Source: Mesorhizobium sp. SARCC-RB16n (GTDB lineage Bacteria; Pseudomonadota; Alphaproteobacteria; Rhizobiales; Rhizobiaceae). From it: 64,000 bases of DNA. The notes below the pieces were generated by a model that saw nothing but the letters and a program-made list of their open reading frames with translations, was not told the origin of the DNA and searched no databases. Each line of letters begins with the position of its first letter. Position 1 is the first letter of the stretch. Below, piece after piece: positions 47,768 through 57,373 of this stretch. A program made the translations under genes and the position numbers. Location: contig NZ_ML703284.1 in NCBI RefSeq assembly GCF_008520305.1, positions 29,806 through 93,805 of the forward strand, read 5' to 3'.

Positions 47768-48229
47768 ATGATCGATACTAAAAATCTCACCCAGCTCGGC
47801 ACGCACGTCGAGACGCCACAGAGCCCCGAAGCTGCGGTCCTGGAAACCGTGCCGTTTTCGCGCGGCGACGGACCGCCGGCAATCGTGCGCTTTACCTGCC
47901 CGGAATTCACCTCGCTCTGTCCGGTGACCGGACAGCCGGATTTCGCCCATATCGTCATTGATTACGCACCCGATGCGGCTCTGGTGGAATCGAAGTCGCT
48001 CAAGCTGTTCATGACCTCGTTTCGCAACCATGGCGCTTTCCATGAAGACTGCACGGTGATGATCGGCCGTCGCATCGTGGCCGCGACCAAGCCGCTCTGG
48101 CTGCGCATAGGCGGCTATTGGTATCCGCGCGGCGGCATTCCGATCGACGTGTTCTGGCAAACCGGAGCTCCGCCGGAAGGCGCCTGGCTGCCGGATACCG
48201 GCGTTGCGCCCTATCGCGGACGCGGCTAG
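47768..48229 (+). CDS. queF: 7-Cyano-7-deazaguanine reductase QueF
   Basis: 153 residues of the short (unimodular) QueF type. [19 protein letters not shown] contains the nucleophilic cysteine and Asp, and the substrate-binding motif [12 protein letters not shown] is intact. It reduces preQ0 to preQ1 with NADPH for queuosine synthesis. Only 56 bases separate it from the divergent flavoprotein gene; no preQ1 riboswitch is visible there. Confidence 0.95.
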   Translation: MIDTKNLTQLGTHVETPQSPEAAVLETVPFSRGDGPPAIVRFTCPEFTSLCPVTGQPDFAHIVIDYAPDAALVESKSLKLFMTSFRNHGAFHEDCTVMIGRRIVAATKPLWLRIGGYWYPRGGIPIDVFWQTGAPPEGAWLPDTGVAPYRGRG

Positions 48230-48237
48230 TTCGGCGA

Positions 48238-48846
48238 TCATTCGCACTGATACTGGCTGAGCGCCCATTCGCCGGTCACCGACAGAAGGTCCGATATCTT
48301 CCATTCGCCGCCGACCTTCTTGAACTTCCATTCGAGGCGGTGCGGGTTGCCGGCGACGACGAAGGCGACGATCACCTTGGCCTGGTCGCCGTTGATCGCT
48401 TCGAGCGTCTTCAGGCTCTTGTCGATCTCGGCCTTGTCGTAGTCCGCATTGTCGAGCGCCATGTTGGGATCGAGACACTCGCCCTGCCCGGATTTGCGCA
48501 AGGCATCACTCTTGTCGAGCACGGTTTTGGCCGGGTCTGTGAAATGGCTGCGCTGAGCCGGATCGACCTCCAGGCCGACCTGATCGTAGAACGGCCGCAC
48601 CACCGCTGTCGGCGAACCCGGCAGGATGGGGGTCGCAGGTCCGCTGGGCGGCAAGGCGGCCGGTGGCGTTGGCGGCTCCGCGGCTCCGCCAGGCGCGGTT
48701 GCCGGCGGCGTCCCGCTCTCATCAGGCGCAGCTCCGGCCGGAGCATTTGCCGGCGGCGCGCCCAACAGGCCCTGAGCGGCTGCGCCGTTCAAGCCCGCCG
48801 CCAGCAGGCACATGGCCGAAAATAGCAGGAACGCGCGGCCGGCCAT
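48238..48846 (-). CDS. Secreted protein with Pro/Ala-rich linker, DUF3828-like
   Basis: 202 residues from ATG 48846. Signal peptide (LLFSAMCLLAAGLNGAAAQ), a proline/alanine/glycine linker of about 60 residues, then a domain of about 120 residues ending WKISDLLSVTGEWALSQYQCE. The domain closely resembles the neighbouring gene's product (AVRPFYD against AVRFFY; WKISD...W.LSQ.EC), suggesting duplication. It is exported and probably periplasmic. Function unknown; it resembles DUF3828-type domains. Two conserved Cys (CLDP and final C) may pair. Confidence 0.65.
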   Translation of the reverse strand: MAGRAFLLFSAMCLLAAGLNGAAAQGLLGAPPANAPAGAAPDESGTPPATAPGGAAEPPTPPAALPPSGPATPILPGSPTAVVRPFYDQVGLEVDPAQRSHFTDPAKTVLDKSDALRKSGQGECLDPNMALDNADYDKAEIDKSLKTLEAINGDQAKVIVAFVVAGNPHRLEWKFKKVGGEWKISDLLSVTGEWALSQYQCE

Positions 48847-48850
48847 CGCA

Positions 48851-49327
48851 TCACTCCAGATCTTGGCCCGCAATGCATTCGAGCTGGCTCAGCGTCCAGT
48901 CGCTGGTCTTCGATGCGATGTCCGATATCTTCCACTTGCCGTCGACCTTCTTCAGCGACCAGTGCATTTCGCGTTGCGAATCGTCTCCTTCCGGAAACAG
49001 ACTGAAGCTCGCCACCACTTGCGCCGTATCGCCATCCACCGTCTCGGACAGTTTCAAGGTCTTGGAGATGGTCTTCTGGTCGAAATCCTGCGCGTCCAGC
49101 CCGGGGTCGAAGTCGATACAGGCGACCTGATCCGGGTTCTTCTTGGTCGCCTGGTCGTTGAGGTCGAACAGTTTCGTCACCGGCTCGGTGAAGCGATCGC
49201 GATATTGCGCATCTGCCTCGAACTTGACCTGCGGAACGTAGAAGAACCTCACGGCGTCGGACGCCGGACCGGCCAGGGCGGCGGCTGGTGCGGCAATCGA
49301 CAGGATGGCAGCGAGCAGCAGTTTCAT
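48851..49327 (-). CDS. Secreted protein, DUF3828-like, paralogue of its neighbour
   Basis: 158 residues from ATG 49327 with a signal peptide (MKLLLAAILSIAAPAAALA). The mature part, AVRFFYVPQ...CIDFDPGLDAQDF...WKISDIASKTSDWTLSQLECIAGQ, shares its order of motifs with the downstream gene but lacks the Pro-rich linker. The two are 4 bases apart and presumably co-transcribed. Function unknown. Confidence 0.65.
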   Translation of the reverse strand: MKLLLAAILSIAAPAAALAGPASDAVRFFYVPQVKFEADAQYRDRFTEPVTKLFDLNDQATKKNPDQVACIDFDPGLDAQDFDQKTISKTLKLSETVDGDTAQVVASFSLFPEGDDSQREMHWSLKKVDGKWKISDIASKTSDWTLSQLECIAGQDLE

Positions 49328-49451
49328 GGATTTCCCCGAATGTTTGGCTGCGGAAAGCAATCAATACCACGCATCGTGCATATCGGCTTTTTTGCGGCTC
49401 ATGAAGCCTTCGGGTGGCTCGTCTACTTGCATAGATCACATCCAACGATCC

Positions 49452-50561
49452 TTAGTCTCCGAAAGTGGCAATCGGCACGTTGAGTTGGGAGCGTTCAGGC
49501 TTGACGCCGAGCCCCGGGACTTGCGGGACGCGTATATGCCCGTTCTCGATCACGATCGGGTTTACGGGATCCGTGTGCCCTTCGATATATTCCTGCGCGA
49601 TCCAGGCTCCCTCAAAACGTCTCGGCTCGACGGTGGCGGCGAGGTGCACGCAAGCGGCGGCGATGACGTCTCCGCCCCAGGCGTCGTCGCAGCTGTGCGG
49701 AAGAGATCGTATCGCACACAGGTCGCGGACCGTCGCCATCTTGGTGAGGCCGCCAAGGCGGGTGACCTTCAATGCGAATCCGTCCGCGATACCTGACGAA
49801 ACGGCCCGCAACACGGCATTCAAATCCTCGGTATTTTCATCGAGATAGATCGGATGGGTAACGCGTCCCTTGAGACCCGCGACTTCCTCCATGGTGTTGC
49901 AAGGCTGTTCGAACACGAATGGGATTGCCTGGCAAAGCCGATCGATGTGCAGCGCCGCGGCAGCGGTCAGGCCGCGATTGGCGTCGACGGCTATCCGGGC
50001 CTTGAAGCCAACCGCCTCCCATACTTTGTGCACAGTGGCGACGTCCTGTTCGAGATCTCGCCCGCCGATCTTGATCTGAAGCCGTGGATATCCGGCATTG
50101 ACCTTGTCGGCGGCAATACGCGCGGTCTCGTCGGGAGCACCGACGATCGTCGAGTAGTATGACGGCACGCGATCGGTGAGCGCACCGCCGAGAAGTGTTG
50201 ATACAGGGACGCCCAGTCGCTGGCCGGCGAGGTCGAGGAGAGCTATGTCCAAGGCTGCCTTGGCATAGTTGTGACCGTTGAGCCGCTCGTCCGTTTTTTT
50301 GGCAAGGCGGCGCATGGACGCCGTGTCCTCGCCGACGAGTCCAGGCGCTATTTCAGCAATTGCCGCTCGCGCGCCAAGAGCATGCTGGGGCTGATAAACA
50401 GGGCCGATCGGGCAAGTCTCGCCCCAGCCTGACAGTCCATCCTCGGTGGTCACTTCAACCAGCGTGCTGTCCAAGTTCTGCACGGTATCGCTGGCCATCC
50501 GGTAGGCACCGCCTTTGACAGGCAAAAGCACCTGATAGACTTTGATTGACTGGATACGCAT
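49452..50561 (-). CDS. Enolase-superfamily enzyme, proline-betaine epimerase or cis-3-hydroxyproline dehydratase type
   Basis: 369 residues of the muconate-lactonising-enzyme subgroup. Predicted metal ligands are Asp-193 (AVDANRG), Glu-218 (VFEQPC) and Asp-241 (YLDENTED); acid/base lysines are Lys-164 (LQIKIGG) and Lys-265 (FALKVTRLGG). The length and lysine spacing match 4R-hydroxyproline betaine 2-epimerase (HpbD) and its relatives, including cis-3-hydroxy-L-proline dehydratase; the two cannot be told apart by eye. It is the last gene of the MttB operon, 52 bases after the flavoprotein gene, which favours a betaine substrate. Confidence 0.8.
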   Translation of the reverse strand: MRIQSIKVYQVLLPVKGGAYRMASDTVQNLDSTLVEVTTEDGLSGWGETCPIGPVYQPQHALGARAAIAEIAPGLVGEDTASMRRLAKKTDERLNGHNYAKAALDIALLDLAGQRLGVPVSTLLGGALTDRVPSYYSTIVGAPDETARIAADKVNAGYPRLQIKIGGRDLEQDVATVHKVWEAVGFKARIAVDANRGLTAAAALHIDRLCQAIPFVFEQPCNTMEEVAGLKGRVTHPIYLDENTEDLNAVLRAVSSGIADGFALKVTRLGGLTKMATVRDLCAIRSLPHSCDDAWGGDVIAAACVHLAATVEPRRFEGAWIAQEYIEGHTDPVNPIVIENGHIRVPQVPGLGVKPERSQLNVPIATFGD

Positions 50562-50613
50562 TCAGACATTAGCCCCGTTCATGCCTTGCCTGGTCCGGCG
50601 CCTTTCGCGATCG

Positions 50614-52596
50614 TCAAAGTCCAAGCGCCACCTTGCGCCCGTCATGAATGGCAAATGCCGCCTGTCTGGAGGCGGTACAATCGCCGATGGAAGTATGCGC
50701 AATTCCGCGCCTTTCGAGTTCGATGGACAGGCTGTCCTGCGCCATGCTGGTGGCGGCGAAGACCAAAGCGTCGGCTTCGGCCTCTTGCTCGGTCCCGTCG
50801 AGCAGCGAAGCGATCCTGGCCGTCTTGCCATCCCAATGCACGATGGCGCTTTCGGTCACAAACCGAACGTTCAGCTTGGCGAGTGCCCGACGCAGCGGCG
50901 CGTCGACGGCCATTCGCTGAAGCTCTTTGCCAACCAGGGCGTCCGGTGTCACAAGCGTCACATTGTGACCGTCCTCGGCGAGTTTCCAGGCGGTGCCGCA
51001 CCCTTTCCAATTGCCGCCATCGTCCAGCAAGAGAATATTTTTCCCCGGCCGCGCCTCACGGGCCATCACCGCTTCGGCCGAGAGCACCGGCCCGCCGCCT
51101 GGAATGCTTTCCCAGTGCGGCAAGGCCCGCTGGAAAGCGCCGTCCGGCGGCATCGAGCCGGTGGCGACGATGACATGATCCGCGCCTTCGCGCTCGACAT
51201 CGTCGGCTTCGACATACTGCCCGTAGCGGATGTCGACCTGAAGCTGGCCGAGCTGGCGCTCGTACCAGTCGATCAGGTCCAGAATCTGGGCGCGACGCGG
51301 CTGCAATCCGGCAAGACGGAACTGCCCGCCGAGGCGGTCGGATGCCTCGGCCAGTGTGACGCGGTGACCGCGCTCGGCAGCTGCGCGCGCCGCTTCCAGA
51401 CCGGCTGGGCCACCGCCGACGACCAGCACGCGCTTCGGCTGGCCGGCCGGAGCGAAGCGATCTCCGCCCCACTCCCATTCGCGGCCCGCGGAGGGATTGA
51501 TGACGCAGCTGATCCAGTAGTCGCGGCTGCGCCGGCCCCAGCACATCTGGTTGCAGGACAGGCAGCCGCGAATGTCCTGCGGCCGTCCGGCGGCGGCCTT
51601 TGCGGCCAGATGCGGATCGGCAATCTGCCCGCGCACGATGGAAACGAGATCGGCGCGGCCTTCGCTCAACACGCTCTCGGCGTTCTCGGGTGTGCGGATA
51701 TGGCTCTCGGCGGTGATCAACGCGTGACGCACGGTGGATTTGAGCACGGACGCCAGGTCGGCACCGAGCTTCTCCGGGTAAACAAAGGTCGGCATGATCT
51801 TGTAGAAATCGAAGTAGGAACCCGTTCCGCAAGTCACATAGTCCATCAAGGTATCGCGGTCGTGGAGGTCGATTATCTCGGCCAGCGCTTCGCGCTTCAG
51901 TGCCACCTCGACCTCGGGCTCATCGTTGACCGCAAGACCGATGATGAAATCATCCCCGCATTCCCGGCGAATCCTGGTCGTCACCTCACGGCTCATCCGG
52001 GTGCGGTTTTCGAGGCTGCCGCCCCATCGGTCGTCCCGGCGGTTCGACCAGGGGGTCCAGAACTGGTCCAGCATCGAATGGTACGCCGCCCAGACCTCGA
52101 CGCCGTCGAAGCCGGCCTCGCGGCAACGGCGCGCCGCCTGGACAAAGCCGTCGATCGTTTCTTCAATCTGGGCTTCGGACATCCGATGCGAACCGTCGGA
52201 GTCGTGGTAGCTCGGCAGGCCGGAAGGCGACCAACCGGCATGGAATGAGTTGTCCGCGTCCGCGTGCTGACCAACATGGTAGAGCTGCTGGATGGCGACG
52301 GCGCCGTTGCCGCGGATTGCGTCAGTTACTTTGCGAAAATACGGTACCACGCTGTCGTCACAGGGGCGAAAATTACCGCGTGTCAGCACCGCAGCCTGAT
52401 GCACAGGCATCGGCTCAACCACGATCATGCCAGCTCCGCCGATCGCGCGTTCGGCGTAATAGCCGACATGGCGTTCGGTTGGCAGCCCACCCTCGGCCAT
52501 GTTCGCGGTATGGGCTCCAAACACGATCCTGTTGCGCAATGTCTTGCCACGCAACATTGCCGGCTCGAACAGACGCTTGAAGACCCGCTCAGACAT
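50614..52596 (-). CDS. OYE/TMADH-like flavoprotein with intact 4-Cys cluster
   Basis: 660 residues from ATG 52596, which has a GAGAGG site upstream. TIM barrel of the Old Yellow Enzyme type at the N-terminus, the iron-sulfur cysteines in C-x2-C-x3-C-x11-C (GCLSCNQMC and the following C), and a C-terminal FAD/NAD domain (VLVVGGGPAGLEAARAAAERG). This is the pattern of 2,4-dienoyl-CoA reductase and TMADH-type N-demethylases. Set in an MttB operon, a role in N-demethylation of a methylamine or N-methylproline is likely. Confidence 0.78.
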   Translation of the reverse strand: MSERVFKRLFEPAMLRGKTLRNRIVFGAHTANMAEGGLPTERHVGYYAERAIGGAGMIVVEPMPVHQAAVLTRGNFRPCDDSVVPYFRKVTDAIRGNGAVAIQQLYHVGQHADADNSFHAGWSPSGLPSYHDSDGSHRMSEAQIEETIDGFVQAARRCREAGFDGVEVWAAYHSMLDQFWTPWSNRRDDRWGGSLENRTRMSREVTTRIRRECGDDFIIGLAVNDEPEVEVALKREALAEIIDLHDRDTLMDYVTCGTGSYFDFYKIMPTFVYPEKLGADLASVLKSTVRHALITAESHIRTPENAESVLSEGRADLVSIVRGQIADPHLAAKAAAGRPQDIRGCLSCNQMCWGRRSRDYWISCVINPSAGREWEWGGDRFAPAGQPKRVLVVGGGPAGLEAARAAAERGHRVTLAEASDRLGGQFRLAGLQPRRAQILDLIDWYERQLGQLQVDIRYGQYVEADDVEREGADHVIVATGSMPPDGAFQRALPHWESIPGGGPVLSAEAVMAREARPGKNILLLDDGGNWKGCGTAWKLAEDGHNVTLVTPDALVGKELQRMAVDAPLRRALAKLNVRFVTESAIVHWDGKTARIASLLDGTEQEAEADALVFAATSMAQDSLSIELERRGIAHTSIGDCTASRQAAFAIHDGRKVALGL

Positions 52597-52670
52597 ACGC
52601 CCTCTCTCCCTTAACGCGCGACCGGCACCTAGAGAGGTGCCGGCGCATTTTTTTGCCAAGTCCTGGGGAG

Positions 52671-54320
52671 TTACGCGTCGAGCCAGACGTTCTGGAGATC
52701 TATTTCGTAGGTCTGGTGCATGCCGTAGTTCTTCACCTTCTTGCTCATGTGGCAGTAGAGCTTCTGCCAGAATGGCTGGATGATGACGCCGGAGTCCTGC
52801 AGGATCTGCTCGACATCCTTCATGACCTCCTTGCGCTTGGCGACATCACTCAGGGCCAGCGCTTGCTTGAGCTTGGCATCGAATTCCGGATTGGAATAGG
52901 CCGTCTCATTCCAGGCCTCGCCCGTGCGGTAGCCGAGCGCCAGCACCTGCACGCCGAGCGGGCGCATGTACCAGATCGTCATGGAATAGGGATATTTCGT
53001 CCAGTCGTTCCAGAAGGTCGAGCCAGGCAGAACGGTACGCTTCACCTTAATACCGGCTTCACGCAACTGGCCGGCGATCGCGTCGCCGGTGTTCTTCTGC
53101 CATTCGTCCTCGACGGTGATCAGTTCATGCTCGAAGTTGGCCTGTCCAGCGTCGGCCATCAGCTTCTTGGCGCCCGCCATGTCCCGCGTCTTCTTGGGCA
53201 GGGGATAGTATTCCGGATGGATCGGGCTGACATGGTGGTTTTCGCCGACCGTGCCGCGGCCATTATAGCCCAGTTGCAGGACGGCGTTGTTGTCGACAGC
53301 CATTTGCAGCGCGTTACGGACCCGCTGATCGTCGTAGGGCTTGTGCGTGATGTTGGTGCGGGCCACCAGCGTGGTCGCCGTCGCGACTTCCGATTTCACG
53401 AGGTTCATCTTGTCGAGGATGTCGATGAAATCGGCCGGCGTCTCGAAATCGACGTCGATCTCGCCTGAGTCGAAGGCGCTCACCGTGGCGTTGAAATCGG
53501 TGCCGTAGTCGATGAATTCGGCACCGTCGAGCGGCGCCTCGCCACCCCACCACTTGCCGTTCTCGCGGCGCTTGACGACCGCCTTTGTCCCGACAGCGTA
53601 GGACACCAGTTCGAAAGCTCCGGTACCGACCGGCTTCTTGATCGGGTCGGCGCCGTCCTTGTCGAAGTCGCGATGCACGACGAGCGCCGGATAGTCGGTG
53701 AAATTGGGGATGATCGAGATGTCGGGTTCGGAAAGTTTCAGCTTCACTGTGTGGTCGTCGACCTTGGTAATGGCGCCGTCCTTCGCCTTACCGGTCTTGG
53801 CGTCGATCAGCCCGCCGACGCGTGCCGCCATGGAATTGCCGGAGGCGCCCTTCTCGCACCAGCGGTTCAGATTGACGATCACATCGTCGGCGTTGAAGGC
53901 ATCGCCATTGTTCCAGGTGACGCCCTTGCGCAGGTGCAGCGTATATTCGGTGGCGTCGTCGTTGATGTCCCAGCTTTCCAGCAGCACCGGCTCGAAAGTG
54001 AACTGGCGGGTATAGCGAACGAGCGGCTCCAGCCAAGTGCGAGTGACGTTCGCCATCTCCGTCCAGTCATAGGTGCGCGGATCCTTCTGCGCCTTGACCG
54101 ACATCGCGACATGCAGCGTTCCGCCCTTCTTCGGCTCATCGGCAAGAGCCTTTGTCGGAACCGCGAGCCCGATCATGCCATAGGCAACAGCCGTTGAAGC
54201 GCCGAAGGCGCTCGCCAGCGCCAGGAACTCGCGCCGGTCCATGCGGCCAGCGCGGGCCTCTTCGGCCATCGCCTCGATGGCGGCCGGGACGCGATCGCCG
54301 TTGCTTCTAAAAATCGCCAT
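52671..54320 (-). CDS. Tat-exported ABC solute-binding protein, family 5
   Basis: 549 residues. The N-terminus has an unusually long leader with a twin-arginine motif ([16 protein letters not shown], about residues 27-42) and a cleavage site after ALA (about 60), then [10 protein letters not shown] and the SBP_bac_5 fold used for peptides, nickel and opines. No transporter membrane or ATPase genes lie near, so it is an orphan binding protein or relies on another system. It lies 44 bases after mttB and 74 bases before the next flavoprotein gene. Confidence 0.85.
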   Translation of the reverse strand: MAIFRSNGDRVPAAIEAMAEEARAGRMDRREFLALASAFGASTAVAYGMIGLAVPTKALADEPKKGGTLHVAMSVKAQKDPRTYDWTEMANVTRTWLEPLVRYTRQFTFEPVLLESWDINDDATEYTLHLRKGVTWNNGDAFNADDVIVNLNRWCEKGASGNSMAARVGGLIDAKTGKAKDGAITKVDDHTVKLKLSEPDISIIPNFTDYPALVVHRDFDKDGADPIKKPVGTGAFELVSYAVGTKAVVKRRENGKWWGGEAPLDGAEFIDYGTDFNATVSAFDSGEIDVDFETPADFIDILDKMNLVKSEVATATTLVARTNITHKPYDDQRVRNALQMAVDNNAVLQLGYNGRGTVGENHHVSPIHPEYYPLPKKTRDMAGAKKLMADAGQANFEHELITVEDEWQKNTGDAIAGQLREAGIKVKRTVLPGSTFWNDWTKYPYSMTIWYMRPLGVQVLALGYRTGEAWNETAYSNPEFDAKLKQALALSDVAKRKEVMKDVEQILQDSGVIIQPFWQKLYCHMSKKVKNYGMHQTYEIDLQNVWLDA

Positions 54321-54364
54321 TTTCTTTCTCCCATTGGTTCCGTCGGGTCTTCGCCCGTTTTCTT

Positions 54365-55915
54365 TCAACTAACGCTATCCGGCAGTTTTTCCTCGCGCCG
54401 CGCGATCAACTCCTTGAGACCGTCGGCAATGCCCTCGTCGAGTTTCGGCTCCTCATAATCCGCGAGCATGTTGCGCGCCTTCTCGCGGCCGCGCGTGTCG
54501 TGGTCCTTCGCCCCTTCCGCCTTCCATTGTTCGTAGGAGTTGAAGTCCATGATACTCGGCATGAAGAAAGCCTTCTCGAAATGCTCGAGCGTGTGCTGGG
54601 TGCCGAGGAAATGGCCCTGCGGGCCGACCTCGCGGATCGCCGCCATCGCGTCCTTGAAATCGTCGAAAGGCAACCCGCCCGCGTATTTGTACCAGCCGAC
54701 GAGCTGTTCGCAGTCGGTGGCGAATTTCGAGTAGCCGCAGGTGAGACCCGCTTCCAGCCATCCGGCCGAATGCCAGATGTAGTTGGCGCCAGCGAGGATG
54801 GCGGCATGCATCAGCATGTTCGCCTCATAGCCGGCCTGGGCATCGTTGAGCTTCGAACCGACGTGGAAGCCTGACGTGCGCCACGGCAGTTTGTATTTCC
54901 GCGCCAGCGCGCCCATCAGATACATCATCTGGGCGGCCTCCGGCGTGCCACCCATGGGCGCGCCGGTCTTCATGTCGACCGTGACCATGAACTGACCGTA
55001 GATCTGGGGTGAACCAGGACGAATGAGCTGGGTGAAGGCCACACCGGCAAGCGCCTCGGCATTGACCTGCGCCACCGCGCCGACGGCCGACGCCGAGGTC
55101 GAGGCGCCGCAGAGAGCGAAGGGCGCCAGGATCAGCGGCTGGTTGTGGCGCGCATACACCCTCATGGCGTCCAGCATGGTCGCGTCCCAGACCAGCGGCG
55201 AATTGCAGTTGGTGATTGCCACCAGCACCGGATTGTCGCGGACGAACTCCTCGCCGAACACGATTGCAGCCATCGCCATCGTGTCTTCCGCCCGCTCCTT
55301 GGACGTCACGATGCCCATGAACGGTTTGTCGGAATATTTCAGCGCCGAATGGATGATGTGCAGGTGCCGCTTGGGCACTGCAATTTCCATCGGCTCGCAG
55401 ATGATCGAACTCGACGAGTGCAGCGCCGGGGCCATGTAGGCGAGCTTGTGGAAATTGTTGAGGTCGGCAAGCGTGCCGTAGCGCCTGTTGTTGTCGAGGT
55501 CGCGCACATAGGGCGCGCCATACATCGGCACGAAGATCGAGTTCTTGCCGCCGACCCGTACCGTGCGCTCGGGATTGCGTGCGTTGAGCGTGAACTCGGC
55601 GGGAACCTTTGAGACGAGTTCCATCAGCAGCGCGCGATCGATGCGCACCCGCGTTTCCCTGACATCGGCACCGGCGGCCTTCCACAAGGCGATGGCCTCG
55701 TCGTCGCGGAACTCGCAGCCAACCTCTTCCAGGATCGACAGCGACTCTTCGTGGATCAACTCCACCGCCTCGTCGGGAACCATCTGGTACACCGGGATCT
55801 GACGAACCAGGGTTGGGAACGACGCGATCGGTGCCCCACGAAGCGCCTTGCGCCCGAGACGGCCACCGCCACGGCGATGGGTTTGCTCGGTCAATTCAGC
55901 GGCCGGTGCGTTCAT
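54365..55915 (-). CDS. MttB-family methyltransferase (quaternary amine type)
   Basis: 516 residues of the trimethylamine methyltransferase MttB superfamily ([27 protein letters not shown] near the N-terminus and the TIM-barrel core). No in-frame TAG interrupts it, so it is the non-pyrrolysine type, like glycine betaine or proline betaine methyltransferases. Those transfer a methyl group to a corrinoid protein. Here no MttC-type corrinoid protein or corrinoid-reactivating gene is found within the window. It is the first gene of a four-gene operon, divergent from a LysR regulator. Confidence 0.85.
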   Translation of the reverse strand: MNAPAAELTEQTHRRGGGRLGRKALRGAPIASFPTLVRQIPVYQMVPDEAVELIHEESLSILEEVGCEFRDDEAIALWKAAGADVRETRVRIDRALLMELVSKVPAEFTLNARNPERTVRVGGKNSIFVPMYGAPYVRDLDNNRRYGTLADLNNFHKLAYMAPALHSSSSIICEPMEIAVPKRHLHIIHSALKYSDKPFMGIVTSKERAEDTMAMAAIVFGEEFVRDNPVLVAITNCNSPLVWDATMLDAMRVYARHNQPLILAPFALCGASTSASAVGAVAQVNAEALAGVAFTQLIRPGSPQIYGQFMVTVDMKTGAPMGGTPEAAQMMYLMGALARKYKLPWRTSGFHVGSKLNDAQAGYEANMLMHAAILAGANYIWHSAGWLEAGLTCGYSKFATDCEQLVGWYKYAGGLPFDDFKDAMAAIREVGPQGHFLGTQHTLEHFEKAFFMPSIMDFNSYEQWKAEGAKDHDTRGREKARNMLADYEEPKLDEGIADGLKELIARREEKLPDSVS

Positions 55916-55994
55916 GGAGCCTCCATCCCTTCGATCCCGGTCAGCTTAGCGAGGCGAAATACGGCTGTGACGTTGGAAAATCCTGATCTCTTGT

Positions 55995-56009
55995 ATAAGC
56001 TGTGCTTAT
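55995..56009. promoter_or_regulatory. LysR box T-N11-A overlapping the regulator's start
   Basis: ATAAGC-TGT-GCTTAT is a perfect 15-bp dyad containing T-N11-A (55996 to 56008), the classical LysR motif. It covers the start of the LysR gene and lies 80 bases from the mttB start. Confidence 0.75.
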
Positions 56010-56910
56010 GCGAAACCTGCGCCATCTCTTGCCCTCCGCCGGCAGCCTGATCGTCTTCGAGGCGGCGGGCCGGTTGTCGAGTTTCACCGCCGCCGGGCGC
56101 GAGCTCGGCATGACCCAGGCTGCCGTTTCCTATGCGGTGCGGGGCCTGGAGGAGCAGCTCGGCGCCCAGCTGTTCCAGCGCCGCCACCGCCAGGTCAGCC
56201 TGACCGAGGCCGGCGAGCGCTTCCATGCCGACGTCTCGCTCGGTCTTTCCCACATCCGCAAGTCGGCGGAGGACCTACGCCTGCAGGCGACCGGCGGCCA
56301 TGTGACGCTCGCCGCCTCGACGGCCTTCGGTTCGTTCTGGATGATGCCGCGCCTGCAGCGGTTCCGCGACGAACTGCCGGGCATCGATCTTCGCATCCAG
56401 ACCGGCGACCGCGATCTCGACATTATCGCCGAAGGCATTCCGCTGGCCGTGCGCGGAGGCGTGCCACGCGACTGGCCGGACTACCACTCGCTATCACTCT
56501 CCGATGAAGAGATTTTCCCGGTCGCGGGTCCCAGCTATCTGACGAAATTCGGCCGACCTGAAACCGTGGAGCAACTGGCGACACACCGCCTCATTCATCT
56601 GGAGGAGCCCTATCGCGAGGCCCCGAACTGGGACGAATGGTTCCAGTCGGCCGGCGCCAGCCTCCGCAATGCGGAGCGTGGCTTGCGCATCAATGACTAT
56701 GCGATCGTGATCCAGGCGGTCATGGAAGGGCAAGGCATTGCGCTCGGCTGGCGCCACCTTGTCGAGCGACTGCTGTCGACCGGGCTGCTGGTGCCGGTAA
56801 CGGACCACGTGATGAAGACGGGCACCGCATTCTACGTCATCTGGCCGAAGAACCGCGAGCTCTCTGACAATGCCCGCAAGGTGCGCGACTGGCTGGCCGC
56901 GCAGGCTTGA
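56008..56910 (+). CDS. LysR family regulator, GcvA-like
   Basis: 300 residues from ATG 56008. The N-terminal winged helix has FTAAGRELGMTQAAVSYAVRGLEEQLG and the C-terminal substrate-binding domain is of GcvA type. It faces the MttB operon and has a T-N11-A dyad in its own start region, which fits control of the operon and of itself. The inducer is presumably the betaine or a breakdown product. Confidence 0.88.
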   Translation: MRNLRHLLPSAGSLIVFEAAGRLSSFTAAGRELGMTQAAVSYAVRGLEEQLGAQLFQRRHRQVSLTEAGERFHADVSLGLSHIRKSAEDLRLQATGGHVTLAASTAFGSFWMMPRLQRFRDELPGIDLRIQTGDRDLDIIAEGIPLAVRGGVPRDWPDYHSLSLSDEEIFPVAGPSYLTKFGRPETVEQLATHRLIHLEEPYREAPNWDEWFQSAGASLRNAERGLRINDYAIVIQAVMEGQGIALGWRHLVERLLSTGLLVPVTDHVMKTGTAFYVIWPKNRELSDNARKVRDWLAAQA

Positions 56911-56955
56911 GGATATCAGAGTGGCAATGCCGGATCGCGCGTGATGTAATATGGA

Positions 56956-57264
56956 TCAGACCGAGCCATCATTCTTGAGGCCGAGCACATCGATCTTGTC
57001 GATAGTGGGCGGGCCGGCAAACAGCGTTGCGGCATTGGCCATCAGCGCCTTTGCGATTTCGCCGGTGAGATGCGCCTGGCGCCCGGCCTCATCGTGGAAA
57101 GCGTCGAACACACCAAAGACGCTTGGAGAAAGCTGCAGGGCGAACCAGATCGGCGTCCCCGCTTCCTGGTTGGCGAGTTGCAGACCGGTCTGCAGGAAAG
57201 CGGCGACATCGTTCTCCTTGCCGGGCTTGGCCTCGAAGCGTGCGAACAGGGCAAGCTTGATCAT
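56956..57264 (-). CDS. Antibiotic biosynthesis monooxygenase (ABM) family protein
   Basis: 102 residues, ATG 57264 with GAAGGAG 7 bases upstream. The ABM ferredoxin-like fold is seen in MIKLALFARFEAKPGKE, PIWFALQLSPSVFGVFDAFHDEAG and the C-terminal AKALM. Such cofactor-free enzymes oxidise quinols or degrade heme; no specific role follows from sequence. It is divergent from the GlxA-type regulator, its likely controller. Confidence 0.82.
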   Translation of the reverse strand: MIKLALFARFEAKPGKENDVAAFLQTGLQLANQEAGTPIWFALQLSPSVFGVFDAFHDEAGRQAHLTGEIAKALMANAATLFAGPPTIDKIDVLGLKNDGSV

Positions 57265-57373
57265 TGTCTCATCTCCTTCGTTGCGCGGCCAGATCGGCCA
57301 TCGAGGATGAGAATCGCAGCATCGATGGGAAAACCGTATTGGCAGAAACGACTTCTTTGATATCATTCTTGCC

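Noticed and set aside
45666-52596. Both flavoproteins being 2,4-dienoyl-CoA reductases of fatty acid oxidation
   Set aside because: No fatty-acid genes are near, and the context (MttB, binding protein, enolase-superfamily enzyme) fits N-demethylation better; not fully excluded.
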